A stretch of DNA of 64,000 nucleotides, taken from assembly GCF_003597395.2 (NCBI RefSeq), contig NC_133782.1, positions 7,469,459-7,533,458 of the forward strand. Reading direction: 5' to 3'. Made by a program: the position numbers and the translations under genes. The notes beneath the pieces are model-generated. The model had not been told where the DNA came from. It ran no database searches and worked only from the letters and a program-made list of their open reading frames with translations. Numbering within the stretch: the first letter of the stretch is position 1; every line of letters begins with the position of its first letter. The DNA comes from Chelonoidis abingdonii (taxonomy: Eukaryota; Chordata; Testudines; Testudinidae). Of the stretch, positions 22,545 to 35,039 are shown piece by piece.

Positions 22545-24755
22545 CAGCTTGTTTATTGTGCAGGAAGCCCTGCAGAGGAAGCTATGAATTTTGGTGGATT
22601 TTTTTTTTAATTTTGCAAAAGAAGATTTAAAAGATGCCAGTCTTGATTTTCTCAATAACATGTTAAACTAGATATGAAGATAATTTAGGGAGAAAATTGT
22701 ATTAGGTTACACACAGTATTTTATCTTGGCCTGTGTTTATCCTGCAGTGGCTGGGAGATGGTTTCTTCCATGTCTAACTTCTATGAGTACTCACACTGTG
22801 TTAGGATAAACATGGAAGAATGCATGATCTCTAGAAGGGCACTGACCGACATGCAATGGCCTCCATGCTCAGTCCATGTGCTGAGTGCAGGAATTACAGG
22901 AGGAAGGAGGCACTTTAAACCACCTTTGTGCCCCCTGTATTCTGGGGCCATTTGGGAGCTTATGTGTTTCCTCAGGGCTGTTCCAACCGATGCGCTGAAC
23001 CTAAGATTCACTATGGGCCCTGGGAAGCAGAGACTTGCTGGAGAGGAGAGTGTTTTGGCTGCAGCTCCTCCATAACTCACCCTGCCACTCTCAGCGCACT
23101 TTGCCCCCACACTTTCTGCACTGGGGGCCACAACTCTACAACCTGCTTGTGTCAGGGGTATTCCCTGGAGATTGTTTCTGCCCTTTGACTGGCCCTCTGT
23201 GCCACCGAAGTTGTATAGAGAAGCCTTAATGGACTAGATATCCTGCCCCTAGAATTCTGTTTATCTCTCTCCATTGCTGCTAATACCTTTGATGGAGCTT
23301 GGTGCTAGTTTTCTTTACTGATTCTGTTCAGCTGATGTTGACAAATCTTGAGGATTTTCTCCCGAAGTTTTTGAGCAATGCTGGAATGAATGTGGCTGGT
23401 GGACAGTTGAGCAAAGGCAGAAGCACTTTGACTACATAGCACTTTCCCAGCCTTATCTGAACTAAACATCTCAGCTTTTCGAGGGTCAGCCGGTACGTAG
23501 TCATTCATCTCCAACACCTCTTAAGGAATGTGTACTCTGGTATGCAATGCCACCTCAGACTGTGTAATGGGGCTTACATTAGGGATTTGCTTTAACGCTG
23601 ATTTCTGGAGAGGCAGATTTTATGTGCACCCATTTTATATTCTCATTTAGCTGATGCCTATGGAAAGTGTGTGTTATAGGTCCGCCACTGTGCCGATCCC
23701 CATGGGATATGAGTTGCTACAGCCCTCAGCTACAGAGTCAGTATGCTTTCAGTTCTGGAGGTCCCCAGTGTGTCAGCCAAGATGGTGGTCATCACACCAT
23801 GGCAAGAGAAGATATTGCATAAAGAAAAACAAATGTTACCATGTTATTTGAGATAAAAGACAGTCAAAAGTGTTAGTGCCAGCAGCGGCTAACGGGTCAC
23901 TGAATACCGCAATAATTCTTGGAAAAGAGGTTGTGCTAATTTGGTGCAGTACATTACATGCTTCGTGTAATATTTACACAATTAAATTAATTTCTATATA
24001 GGCATGACGCCAAGAGGAGCTGACACTAGCAGCAGATGTCGCGGGCCCTCAGCTCCCTTTGAAGTCAGTTGGATTTGAAGACACATGGCATTTGACAAGA
24101 GACAACCCTCTGAAGATGCTATAAAGAATGGCTCACTGGAGTAAGCACCAAGTTTGAAATCTCTAAGTACTCTGCAGCTGCTGATTTCAATTCCAGCAGG
24201 GTCAGCTCAGCCCTTCATCCTTCTGAAGTAGACAAACTGAGATAATTGTTTTGGTGTTTTTTAGAGAAGACCTCAGAATCCAAGGGTCCAACCCTCTTCA
24301 ACCAACTACTGCCACTGATTTCACTGCGATGGGTAAACTTCTGCTGGGATTGGGCTCCGAGTTGCCGTGTGGGATTATGTCACACAAAAGGACAACCTGT
24401 GCTCCCTGGCATCCTTAAACTCAGGGTCTCATCTCTTCACTGTTGTGCACTATGGGCCTGATCTAAAGCGTGCTGAAGTCAATAGAAAGGCTCCTTCTGA
24501 CTTCAGTGGGCTTGGCATGAGGCCATGTATCAATTATCTGTGTGGCTGTGGCCCATCACCCCAGAAGTTGCTGCATTTCAGTGGGAAATGGTCTCTATAC
24601 ATATGCAGCTTATAAAATAAATAATAATAACAATTAATAATTAATAATAATTAATAACCAGCACTCATTGTGACACAGAGGCCCATTGATGGTTCACTAC
24701 TCTGTGTCAGCAACTTTTGTCGGGCCTAACATATTCAGTACACCTAACACTCTGT

Positions 24756-25590
24756 TGTCATGATATCTACCCAAAAGGTGGCATGTAATATATTACTGGA
24801 CTACTAATAACTCACTGATCATTAATGTTCTCATGTGAGCTATGTACAAGGTGTGTACAAAGAATTGTTGATAGGTGCTAGAATGATATCCTTAAAATGT
24901 GTTTGGCAAGCAACACATAAGCACGGTTTGCCTTAGACAAAAAACTGTGTATTTGCTTGTCTGACCAGCCTGGTCTTCAGGCAGAGACAGTTAAGGTACA
25001 AAGTCATTGAACTAGAAGTGTGGGAGAATAGCCCTATCTTTATAGATAGGGGACTGAACCTAATGATAAGCAATTGAATCAACTACTTGTATAGAATATT
25101 ACAAAGTGCATCGGGTAAGGTCCTTTATGAAAGCCAGTGACACACTGATGGTTTATATCATTGTGAAATGTCTGTATTAACACTATATGAGGAATTATGG
25201 CTTTTCATTGACATTATGCTTTAACATTGGTGACCAAACACAGGGAGAAACAGGAGGGAAGGCAGCTAACTACCTGTCTCCATGTAAATGAAGCAGAGTG
25301 GAACAAAAACAGAAGATGCTCCATTTACATACAAATCAGCAAGGGGATAGAGACTGCATCCCCAGGAAACCTTCCTGCCTCTTGAAGCAGGGTCAATGAA
25401 CTTTGGGAAGACAACATGATGTCTACACCCCAGCAGCTCTTTACTTCGGCTCTGAACAGGGACCAGGTTGTGACCTCAGGGTCGCCGTCTGGGTTCTGCC
25501 CTGCTCCTGGGGCAACATAACTGCATGCTGCCCCTTAGCATGCTGGATACTAAGGTTACCCTGCCCAGCCTGCTGTGCCTATGAATTCTA
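24756..25590 (+). mobile_element. Possible LTR-like repeat, ends unclear
   Basis: Begins TGTCATGATATC and has 'gcctggtcttcaggcagaga'-type phrases that I associate with ERV-type LTRs in turtles. No matching right end or duplication was found, so the boundaries are approximate. A 124-bp hAT MITE lies immediately to the right. Confidence 0.35.
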
Positions 25591-25601
25591 TACCCTGGAC
25601 A

Positions 25602-25725
25602 TAGGGTGACCAGATGTCCCAATTTTATAGGGACAGCCCTGATTTTTGGGTCTTTTTCTTATATAGGCTCCTATTACCTCCCACCCCCTGTCCCGAGTTT
25701 TCACATTTGCTGTCTGGTCACCCTA
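25602..25725. mobile_element. 124-bp hAT-like MITE, copy 1, exact TSD
   Basis: Terminal inverted repeats TAGGGTGACCAGA and TCTGGTCACCCTA, flanked by identical cctggaca (25594-25601 and 25726-25733). An 8-bp duplication is typical of hAT elements. A second copy of the same length lies at 42067-42190 in the opposite orientation. Non-coding. Confidence 0.85.
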
Positions 25726-26365
25726 CCTGGACACAAGGCTGTATGTTCACCCTTTTGTGGCATGCTGGTGAGTAATTATCTGATCATGCCATTTTACCAC
25801 TGACTTCACTGGGTGAAGGATCAAGCCGTAAAGGCTCAAACAGGATCTCTCAAGGGGCACTTCACCCCACGTTTGAAAATATTTTCATTTGTAACCATCC
25901 ACTCGGAGACTTGGAACTGAGACCTGATCATTTTTTATTGTGTCACATGTCTATCCATAACCTGGTTATTGTGGAATTGATAATGTTGGGAAGTCTGACC
26001 CGGTGTCCCTGGTTTGTTTTAAAGGAACAGGAGCATTTCCTGCATTTCCCATCCATTTCCTAATTTGGCTGCCCCCAACCTGCATGTCTAGTATCCAATG
26101 TAGGGCAAGATTTTATCTGTATCCACTGGCATGTTTTAAATATCAGGTATTAAAATACCAGTTATTCTTGTTTTAAAGCATATATTACCGGTGTGCATCA
26201 GTCATTACCTGTGTGCATCAGTCAGTATGTAAGTACTTTTCAAATATTGAAAATATTTAAAAATACTCATTAATGAATTCAAAAAGCAGGCACTGAATGG
26301 TGAAATGTGAGAATTATTTAGTTTGTTGCCTGACTAAATTGGCTAAATATATTTGGAAACAATAG

Positions 26366-26750
26366 AAAACCTCCACAATACCTTCAAAAGACAATCCTGC
26401 GAACTTAAACTCATAATGCTGCTAGACACCAAAACTCATGCACTAAACAGCAACACTGGTTTCATGGCTCATTCTAGCACTTTGTAACACACACCTGCCT
26501 GCTAACCCCAATGACCCACTTCAAACTCCTTTTGTGTCACTGTCTAACCTTTATTGCCCACTCCATTTCAAGTGGCATCTACAACTTGTGTTACCCCTTA
26601 TGCTTAACAATCTGTCCCAATTTGTATTTAGCTCAGACACTCTGATTTTCTTCCCAAGCCCAGAAGAAGAGCTCTGTGTAGCTTGAAATATTGCACCTTT
26701 CACCAACAGAAGTTGGTCCAATAAAGATACTACCCCACATACTTTGTCTC
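26366..26750 (+). mobile_element. Penelope-like element, 3' part, second tail type
   Basis: Runs from 'ccttcaaaagacaatcctgc' through a decayed segment and ends with 'agaagagctctgtgtagctt', 'caccaacagaagttggtcca' and 'ataaagatactaccc'. Its first phrase continues the right half of the copy at 41763-42053, and its end matches the foldbacks at 9537-9675 and 29951-30012. No open GIY-YIG frame remains. Confidence 0.65.
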
Positions 26751-27629
26751 TTTTAATGGTTTCTATATGAGAAGAGCAAATAATCAGCAGATAACAGATG
26801 GCAAGTTTTTACACACTGCAGGCGGTATATTAGGAGCTGTTATACACATATATGCATAAAAGACTCAGGTCTTAGAAGACAGTAACCCCTGGATTCATAA
26901 ACCACTTCACTGTTAGCAGATAGTGGATTTGTTTAGGCAAAAGGTTGCCACAGAACAAAGTCAAAAGAGCAGAACACCAGGAAACCCAGCTGCACAGAAG
27001 TTTCACACCTCTTGGGACATCTTTCAATAGTAAAGAGGTTAAGCTCAGCACTATTTAATAATTAATACTAATCATAATTAATAATGAGAGAACTGGATGG
27101 AAAATTTGGAGAGGGGGAGGCAAAACTCTGTGCATTTTATTCAAGGAGATTTAGAGTGATCATGCTGACACACAGAGGAAATTACCCAGAACTGTCCTCA
27201 TAAGATACTGGAAAGAAGCCAGCTCTTTGAGCTCTTTGAATTTTGATTCTCACACCCACAGTGACAGTTGGGTAGGACTAATATCAGGAACCCACACATT
27301 TAATAAATTGCCAGTCTGGTCTATATAATGGCCCAACTCGTACATACTTTGGCTCTGAACTTCCTCATTATTTAGGACACAACTAAAAGTAAATGTAGCC
27401 AAGAAAGGATGCAAAAGCTAGCAAAGAGTGTGAATGATGTGTTAATTCATGAGCTACCAATTCCGAGTGCCATTAGCCTCTTTTGGTAATGTACTGCTCT
27501 AATGATTGTGCTGAGTGAATTCAGAGTTGCCAAGTCTAGCTTATGATATTCTGACGGTTGGATGAAAACATACTTCCTGAGAGAAGTTAGGAAACTTAAA
27601 GCAATGAAATTAGAACATAAGAATGGTTT

Positions 27630-28292
27630 CATGATGGCATATATCACATTGGTAGATGCGGAGGTGATATATGCCATCATGTGCCACCAATGCCCCTCTG
27701 CCATGTACATTGGCCAAACCAGACAGTCTCTACGCAAAAGAATAAATGGACACAAATCTGACATCGGGAATCATAACATTCAAAAACCAGTGGGAAAACA
27801 CTTCAACCTCTCTAACCACTCAGTGACGGACTTCAAGGTGGCAATTTTGCAACAAAAAACTTCAAAAACAGACTCGAAAGAGAGACTGCTGAACTCAAAT
27901 TAATATGCAAATTAGATACAATTAACTTAGGTTTAAACGGAGACTGGAAATGGTTGGGTCATGACACTAATTGAATCTATTTTCCTATGTTAAGTTCTCC
28001 TCACACCTTCTATGGGTCATCTTGATTATCACTTCAAAGGTTTTTTTTTCTCCTGCTGATGATAGCTCATCTCAATTGATTAGACTCTTCTAGCTGGTAT
28101 GGCTAATTCCACCTTTTCATGTTCTCTGTATGTATAAATATCTCCTGTCTGTGTGTTCCATTCTATGCATCCGAAGAAGTGAGCTGTAGCACGAAAGCTT
28201 ATGCTGAAATAAATGTGTTAGTCTCTAAGGTGCCACAAGTACTCCTGTTATTTTTGCGGATACAGACTAATACGGTTGCTACTCTGAAACCT
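27630..28292 (+). mobile_element. Penelope-like element, GIY-YIG end plus tail, inverted 5' tip
   Basis: After a short inverted tip the sequence encodes a decayed GIY-YIG endonuclease segment: QCPSAMYIGQTRQSLRKRIN, then NIQKPVGKHFNLSNHSVTD, up to about 27900. PLEs encode a reverse transcriptase joined to this nuclease. The RT is missing here. A non-coding tail follows and ends 'gctactctgaaac'. The tip catgatggcatatatcac (27630-27647) is an exact 18-base inverse of gtgatatatgccatcatg (27664-27681). Confidence 0.75.
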
Positions 28293-29940
28293 GCCAGAAA
28301 ACAGTCACACTGTGCTTTCTACCCATGGCTGTCACCATATAAGACAGAAGAGAAGCGTCTTTTATTAGAATACCTTCTGTGCCATTTTTGAACTGATTCT
28401 GTTTTATCACCTCCCACTTTATCCTCCATATTCCTTTGCTTTTCCCTTGTGCCCTTAAGCTAAGACATCAAGTCTGCCACAGTTCAGCTCTACTTCCAGC
28501 TTCGAGATCTTTGATTTGACCTGTGTCTGAACCACAGCTCAGCACAGAAATAAAGGGAACAAAGCAATCTCTGTATTGCCTCAAATGTTATTGACTAAAC
28601 CGTTTTCCATTAAAATGCTGTCAGCAGTTTTGCACTTGGCTTCATTTATAAACTCTACCGCCAAGAATGTGTACATGTGAGCATATGTGCTGAATAGATT
28701 TATGGACTCTGTGTACAGAAAGCAAGAAGATAAATCGGTTAACCACAACAACAAGCAACCAGAAACTCTCAGCGACACTTCAATAGGCACCCCCGCAATA
28801 GCCTAATTTCTCTAGGTAATTATCCTGAACGCACATAGAAATGGTTGGTTAGACAACATATGCACTACTAGTTATGGCAATTGTCTGCGCAACTGCAATA
28901 ACTATGTGTGCAAATGTGAATCCATTATTGCACATGAAAATTTGCCTGGGCATGTTTGCAAAAGCTGGGTCTGGATGTCTACCTGAACCATATTTAAATT
29001 ATTCAGAAGTTTAGTTTGGCTGTAGTTTATTGAAGCCCACAGATTATTAGTGCAGTGGTTCAGGGCCAGACAGTGGCCTTCCTGTGTATTGGTGCACAAT
29101 GTGGGCTGGGAGAAAGATGCAAAATGCAGCCTCTGTGCAGCCACAAATGGAAGATTTGTGCTTGCCTGAGCACATGGAGTGTGTGGGGCTAGGGCTGCTC
29201 TCTGCTCCAAAGGGAGCTGAAGAGGATGGATGGGAGGTGTGGTTCATTGCACTGAAAAGGTGCATTCCACATGTGTCCTGGGCAGTTCTGGAAGATGCAC
29301 TAAGTTGGGTGCCCTCTGGGACAGCACGATTCAGCAAAACCTTCAGTGCAGGACTGTACTTATATGGCACAACTGAACCTGAGTGGCTTTAGCGCAAATG
29401 TGCAGATGAAGCCATTCCTGATGCTCCACAGTGCAGTTCCTCCTTCTCCTCACTGACACTGAGTGGCTGCTGGAACTCTGTCCAGCCACAGAACCCATTA
29501 ACGTGACCTCCAGAGCAAAACCTCAGCAGCCATTCACCACTGCCAGGGAGCAGTAAATGAAAAAGAAAGTAACCCTGTCCCTCAGAGAGAGATTATAACA
29601 CTGTCCAATCCCTCCCATGTAATTAAAAAAAACAAACTGTCCTCAGGGACTTAAACTGTCTCATTTTGAAACCTCAAGTCATAAAAGAAGAACCAGAGAA
29701 AAAGTAGGCCACGTGTGTTCTTGGTGAAATCAGGGGAGCTGGTTGTGACATTTTAACATTGTTGTTTCAAATGTGCTGTGAAAATGTCAAGTTTTGCAGG
29801 GAGAAAAATATTTCCTCAGAAGTTTGAAGGGATGAAAATTTATGATTTCGTCCAAAGCTTAGGATTCTGCCATTTTCACCAACAGAAATGGTGAAATGGC
29901 AAAGCTGAACCCTGGATCAAAGCTGTGAATATCTGTCAAA
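28293..29940. other. NTSR1: Intron 2 stretch, no gene recognised
   Basis: A weak member of the repeat described at 12886-13130 lies at about 28820-29000. A 102-codon plus frame at 29084-29392 has no domain, splice signals or recognisable composition, and an overlapping minus frame of 107 codons covers the same bases, so I do not call it a gene. Confidence 0.5.
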
Positions 29941-29950
29941 GACAGGGCGG

Positions 29951-30012
29951 GTGAGGCGATATCTTTTATTGGACCAACTTCTGATGGTGAGAATTAAAAG
30001 ATATCACCTCAA
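29951..30012. mobile_element. Short PLE-tail foldback
   Basis: gtgaggcgatatctttta (29951-29968) pairs with taaaagatatcacctcaac (about 29995-30012) around a centre holding 'ttggaccaacttctgatggt', the PLE tail phrase. It is a shorter version of the 9537-9675 structure. Confidence 0.55.
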
Positions 30013-30835
30013 CCCTCTTGTTCCTATAGCATCTTGAGACCGACACAGGTGCAACGGCACTACATACAATATCTGCCAAAGTCTCTTTTCACACACACAT
30101 ACATTTTAAGTGAAAAACTGATTCTTCTGCACAGCTCCAATCAAGTGAAGAATATTTTCACAGCAATTACTGATTTTACTACATGATAAGGAAAATAAAT
30201 TGGACTGAGAAATAAAAGGGGATGGATTTTGAGAAGACTCTCTGTGCAAAAATTGAATTGTACTTGCATGCATAATTACTGTGACTGCATACACAAACAA
30301 CATTAATCGCACACGCAGTTGAGATAATTGTGCACATTTTGTATTGTGTGCATAGTACAGATCCAAATCTTTGACTGTACAGGTTATCCTTAGCATCTAG
30401 CTGCTGAGCTCTTGATCTCTTGGTAAAACCACAAGTTATAATTAAAATGGCTTCAGTGTTTGGGCCCTGATTCAGGAAAGCTCATCTATATGGGATGGCA
30501 CTTTAGCACATGCTTAATTCTAAGCACATACTTAAGTGTTTTTCTAAATAAGGATGGACTTAAAGATCTGCTTAAGTGCTTCCACAAATAATCATGCAAC
30601 TGTATAACCTTACATTTGTCATCCATTCACTAGTGATGAGACACAAGTCAAATAACATGGATGGTTAAAAATGGGAAAAAACCCCCAATTCTGCAGGAAA
30701 TTTGGCAGTTGTTTCCACTTCAGAGTTTGAAACAGAATAATTTTTGGGTAATAATAATAATTATAATATTATTTTTGAGTTTTTTCCCCTGAGCACAACA
30801 AAATAAGTGACATCTAGGAGGTTGCTTTTACTTAT

Positions 30836-31206
30836 AAAAATAACAGAAGTACTTGTGGCGCCTTAGAGACTAACACATTTATTTCAGCATGAACTTTCGT
30901 GGGCTACAGCTCACTTCTTCGGGTGCATAGAATGGAACACACAGACAGGAGATATTTATACATACAGAGAACATGAAAAGGTGGAAGTATTCATACCATC
31001 TGGAAGAGTCCAATCAATTGAGATGGGCTATCGTCAACATGAGGAAAAAAAACCTTTGAAGTGATAATTGAGATGCCCCATAGAAGGTGTGAGGAGAACT
31101 TAACAGAGGGAAATAGATTCAATTAGTGTAATGACCCAACCGTTCCCAGTCTCTGTTTAAACCTAAGTTAATTGTATCTAATTTGCATATTAATTCGAGT
31201 TCAGCA
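30836..31206 (-). mobile_element. Penelope-like element 3' fragment with exact 12-bp TSD
   Basis: The minus-strand sequence matches the end of 27630-28292: it starts in the last GIY-YIG codons (tgctgaactcgaattaatat) and runs into the tail with 'ccgaagaagtgagctgtagc'. The flanks gcttttacttat (30824-30835 and 31207-31218) are identical. The copy is truncated at the 5' end and stops before the final tail bases seen in the plus copy. Confidence 0.8.
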
Positions 31207-31698
31207 GCTTTTACTTATGTTACTTCAACTTTTCCAAACTTCTCTAACTTTTAAATAGCTTCTGAGCAGCACAGTCACAGAGTTTCATTTTTCTGTTTGC
31301 CACTCTTCAACATTTCCAAGGTTGAGGGTTTGGAAAAGTTAGAGTGTGGCAAAGGAAAATGAAAAAAAGAAAACGAATTAAAAACTCTCAAAAGCCTAGA
31401 TAGCATTCATTTTACTGCATTCATTGGCAAACTTGGGGGGGAAAGGGGAAAGAGAAAAAGAAAGGAGAAAAAACAAAAAAATTAAAATTTGGGGGTTTGA
31501 GGAAGAACTGGAAAGTTTTGTAAACCAAAACCTTTCTTATGGAAGTTTTGGGCTTCAAAAGAGGCCATTTTTCACTGATAAAAAAAAAAAATTAGAGAAA
31601 AACTACAACCAGATCTAATGCTGCTATCTGTAATTCTATCAGGTATGTCCCAGAACATGTTGCTAACTCATTCAATGCTTAACATCACAGGTACATAC

Positions 31699-31900
31699 GC
31701 AGGACTCTCACTCCGTGCTTCAGAGCTTGCACACGGCTGGGCTCCATGGACATGCTGAGCATCGTCTGCTGTCCTCCAATAATGCAGACCTGGTTTTCTT
31801 GTGCCGCTTGCTTGAACATGATGATGAGCTGGTTGGCAATGATACTATTCAGGACAGAAATGACGACCATTGGAAACACAAAGGAGATGAACGTGTTGAC
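31699..31900 (-). CDS. NTSR1: Neurotensin receptor type 1, exon 2 (TM5 end and ICL3)
   Basis: A 202-bp exon on the minus strand between acceptor ctcctgcag and donor gtatgt. It begins in frame at VNTFISFVFPMVVISVLNSI (the distal half of TM5), continues IANQLIIMFKQAAQENQVC, crosses the third intracellular loop, which couples to G proteins, and ends at ALKHGVRVL plus the first base of an Arg codon at the foot of TM6. The 67 full codons equal the mammalian NTSR1 exon as I recall it, with conservative changes only. Upstream exon 1 (N-terminus to mid TM5) is not in the window. No stops or indels. Confidence 0.95.
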
Positions 31901-34300
31901 CTGCAGGAGATACAAATGGCAAACGCACATAGGACTTCAGTCAGGAGATCATATTTTATTTCACATGATATCAGATAAACAGCATGCAACGGAAATCTCT
32001 TCCATCCACTTAGGCTACACATTTAGCTTTTGGATTGCAGGACTTATTGCACAGAGGGGAAACTTAAACAATGGTGAAATAAGTTCACTCAGGTGGCAGA
32101 AAATTGGATGCAAGTGGCTAAACTTTCTCCAGTTATGGTGTCTTGCCCCTATATCACTGCAGTTTGTTGATTGAAATAAACCATCAATCTCGTTATCCAC
32201 ATGATCAGCAGGATACTTCTCAGCTTTCATAGTATATGGTAGCTCTTATCAATGTTTTCTGAATAGCAGTTTCTTATTGTATTCTTTTCCTGTCATGGGC
32301 AATTCCTGGGCTCAGTTTTGTTCTGTTGCATTCAGAATACTGGCCTTTCCTTGTAAATTTAAAGACAGTTTTTTGTTAGCAGGTGATCAAATTATCCAAT
32401 AACCCTTGTGCTCTCAGAATGAAAGTTGATTGGAATAAAAAGCAGAAGTTGTATTGTTTTTAACAGAAATTATTTGGTTCCTGGGGTTTTGATAAAATTA
32501 AATGGAAGATCAAATTAACCAATGATTGCCTCAAGTGGGAGGCACCCTTAAGATGAAACAGAAACATTTGTGAATTCTCACTGTAGTATCTACAAACTCA
32601 GCCAGGAAGCGAGTTTAACACACAACAGCTTCAAGAAAATTAGAGGCATCTAACTCTTGAGGATGTACTTTTAACCCATGCCAAGGCTCAGTGTGATAAG
32701 ATTGCAGCCACTTTATATTGCCACTCCAGTGTCTTAAAACTGGCTCACCTGCACAGCACAGTGAGAGAGAGCAAGAGAGAGTTAGGAGAGGGACTGTACA
32801 GTGGCATTAAACTTTGAGCTGAAACCTGATGAGTCTATACCAGACTAACAAGCCTGTGTCTCCTATACATTTGAATTGGAAAGCTTATTATGTATTTCCC
32901 ACCATGATTATTATGGCCTGATTCAAAGCCCATTGAGGTCAATGGGAGTCTTTATACTCCTAGACTCTGGCGACTGCACATTTGTAGGAACTGAGAGTGT
33001 TATAGGGCTAGGTGTAGGTAGTTAGCATTTATATTTAACCCTACCTCACTGGCAGTATTGCAAGAGAAATGTGTAGTTGTGAAGTGTCTATCACCCTTGG
33101 AAACCTTTGTCCAGAAAGCTCAAATTTCTAGAGTGGAGAATGAGCTATAGTGATTGCAAGGAAATCATTTAACTAGGGGGTTCTGTGGACATCCTAAGCT
33201 ATAAGAGCAGTGTCTGAGTAGTTTATGATATCCGCGTGGACTTGTTTCCATCTCAGTCGTCTGTGAAGCACCACAAGCCATGAGCCTTAAAAAAAAGTAA
33301 TGAATGTAACAATTTTAAAATTTCAAAACATTTACAATTTAAACTATTTTCTACAAATACCTGAAACCATTAAAACAGTTTTGTTAAGACAAAAAATTAT
33401 AGGGATTTTTGCCAGAGTCAAAATTAGCAGTTTAACAGAGATCCTTCTAACTTCATTTCCCAAAATGGCCAGGTCTCCATCACATCTGAACGGTCTAAAA
33501 CAATAAATCAAAATCCATCATTTGAAAGTCAAACAAACAGATGATAACTTATTAGAAGAATGGTTTCATATGCTGTTATTTCCGCCAGCTCTATCTCAGT
33601 CTAATTCAGACATGGTGACCATCCACTTGGATGATGAGTGCTTTATAAATGTCATGAAGGAATGGATAGATAAATACACACCAATTAGTTTTATGAATTT
33701 TTTATACCAGCAGTAATGCAAAAAATAAGTACGACACAAACATTTGGAAAACAGGCACACTGCAGTTACAAGTATTTACCTTTTTGGTTCATAGATCTAA
33801 GAAAGATGTAAGTCTAGTTTTTGAGAAGAGAGAAAGAATTGTTGTTACCCACTTTTCTTTAGCTAGACCAAAAATTTGTATGTAATGCATAGCAATTTGC
33901 TCCAGAGCCTAACGTACTTTAACAAAATAACCAGCTGTGTTCCATCTCTAGCTATCCATATGAGGAGAAGGTCTTTTTTGGCTAACGCTAGCAACAGCAA
34001 TGGAGTTCCTCTACAGTCAATTTCTTGAGGAAACTCCTAGATACAGCTCATTAAGACTATCTGCTAATTGCTCTTGTTCTGAACATTTTCTAAGCAAGAC
34101 TCCTGTATCTTCTACAAAAAAGATATCTTACCTTGTTGGTACATTATACACTGTTGGGCCTTAAAAAATGCCTCATCTTTTGAAATCCACCCCAAAACCT
34201 CAAAGTGCTCTGTAAATATCAAGGGTCAGAGTCTTATCTGGTCCAAAGTGACACAGTTCCATGGAAATACATGGAGCTGTGCAGATTAACACTGACTGAG
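31901..34300 (-). other. NTSR1: Start of NTSR1 intron 1 (continues past 64000), no gene recognised
   Basis: This is the 3' end of intron 1. No exon-like ORF or well-defined repeat was recognised in this stretch. The 142-codon plus frame at 31746-32174 is antisense to exon 2 over its first part and is not a gene. All features listed at higher coordinates lie in intron 1 if the gene is intact. Confidence 0.6.
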
Positions 34301-34309
34301 CATCTGGAC

Positions 34310-34450
34310 CTACTTAGATAAGTTCACAATGCACCTCTGAGGTAGAGATGAACTTGTGACATAGAAAGGTAAAACGACTTGCCCAAATTCACACAGCAAG
34401 CCAACGGCAGAGCTAAGAGAAGAACCCAGGGGTCCTCACCCCCATTTCTG
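34310..34450 (-). mobile_element. MIR/CORE-SINE fragment, minus orientation
   Basis: Contains 'cgacttgcccaaattcacac', 'agcaagccaacggcagagct' and 'gaacccaggggtcctc', the reverse of the conserved MIR core. The 3' region fades into unique sequence. Confidence 0.65.
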
Positions 34451-35039
34451 TTTCTCTAATTGCTGGATACACTTCTTTCTTACCTGATGCATAACTACTG
34501 CACTCAAAGAGAAATGCTTTACCCACTCCCCTGTGTTTCAGAGTTTACTAACTTTCAGCTAGAAACTTTGGCCCTGCCCGTAAATTGGCCGCACCCACAG
34601 CAATCACACAGGAATCATGCAATATCCTTATAGAGCTCTTTAAAGCCCTGTTTCTTTGCTTATATCTCATTGCTATTGTACTCTCTTCAGAAAGCCTGAG
34701 AGACTATCAGGAAACTTATTGACTTTCTCTTTTAAGAATTTATAGTGACAAAATACGAAAATCAGATCTTGGTGGAAGCAGTTACCTTGAAAGACTATTT
34801 TTTTCCTTTCTCGATTTATACCCAGGCTCTGATGATAAAATATTATAGACAGAATCAATGCCTCTCCCAGAGGCAGAAGGTTTTAATTTCCGTCCAAAAT
34901 TATTTACAAGCACATCCTCCTCAAAGCAATGAATGCTGCTAAAAGCCCCTCTCCTTCCTCCTAGCCCCAAGTATTCTGTGGTTTTATTCTAATTGGGTTT
35001 CTTTTTAATCAAATTCTGTGAGCTCAGCCCCAAAACTGA

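Larger units (their letters stand above)
15430..31698 (-). other. NTSR1: NTSR1 intron 2
   Basis: About 16.3 kb, phase 1, with donor gtatgt after the first base of an Arg codon at the exon 2 end and acceptor ttgcag before exon 3. It holds MIR, hAT, LTR and PLE insertions, one assembly gap and long stretches in which I see no gene. Confidence 0.85.

Noticed and set aside
29084..29392. 102-codon plus frame as a host gene or exon
   Set aside because: No domain, and a minus frame of similar length covers the same bases.
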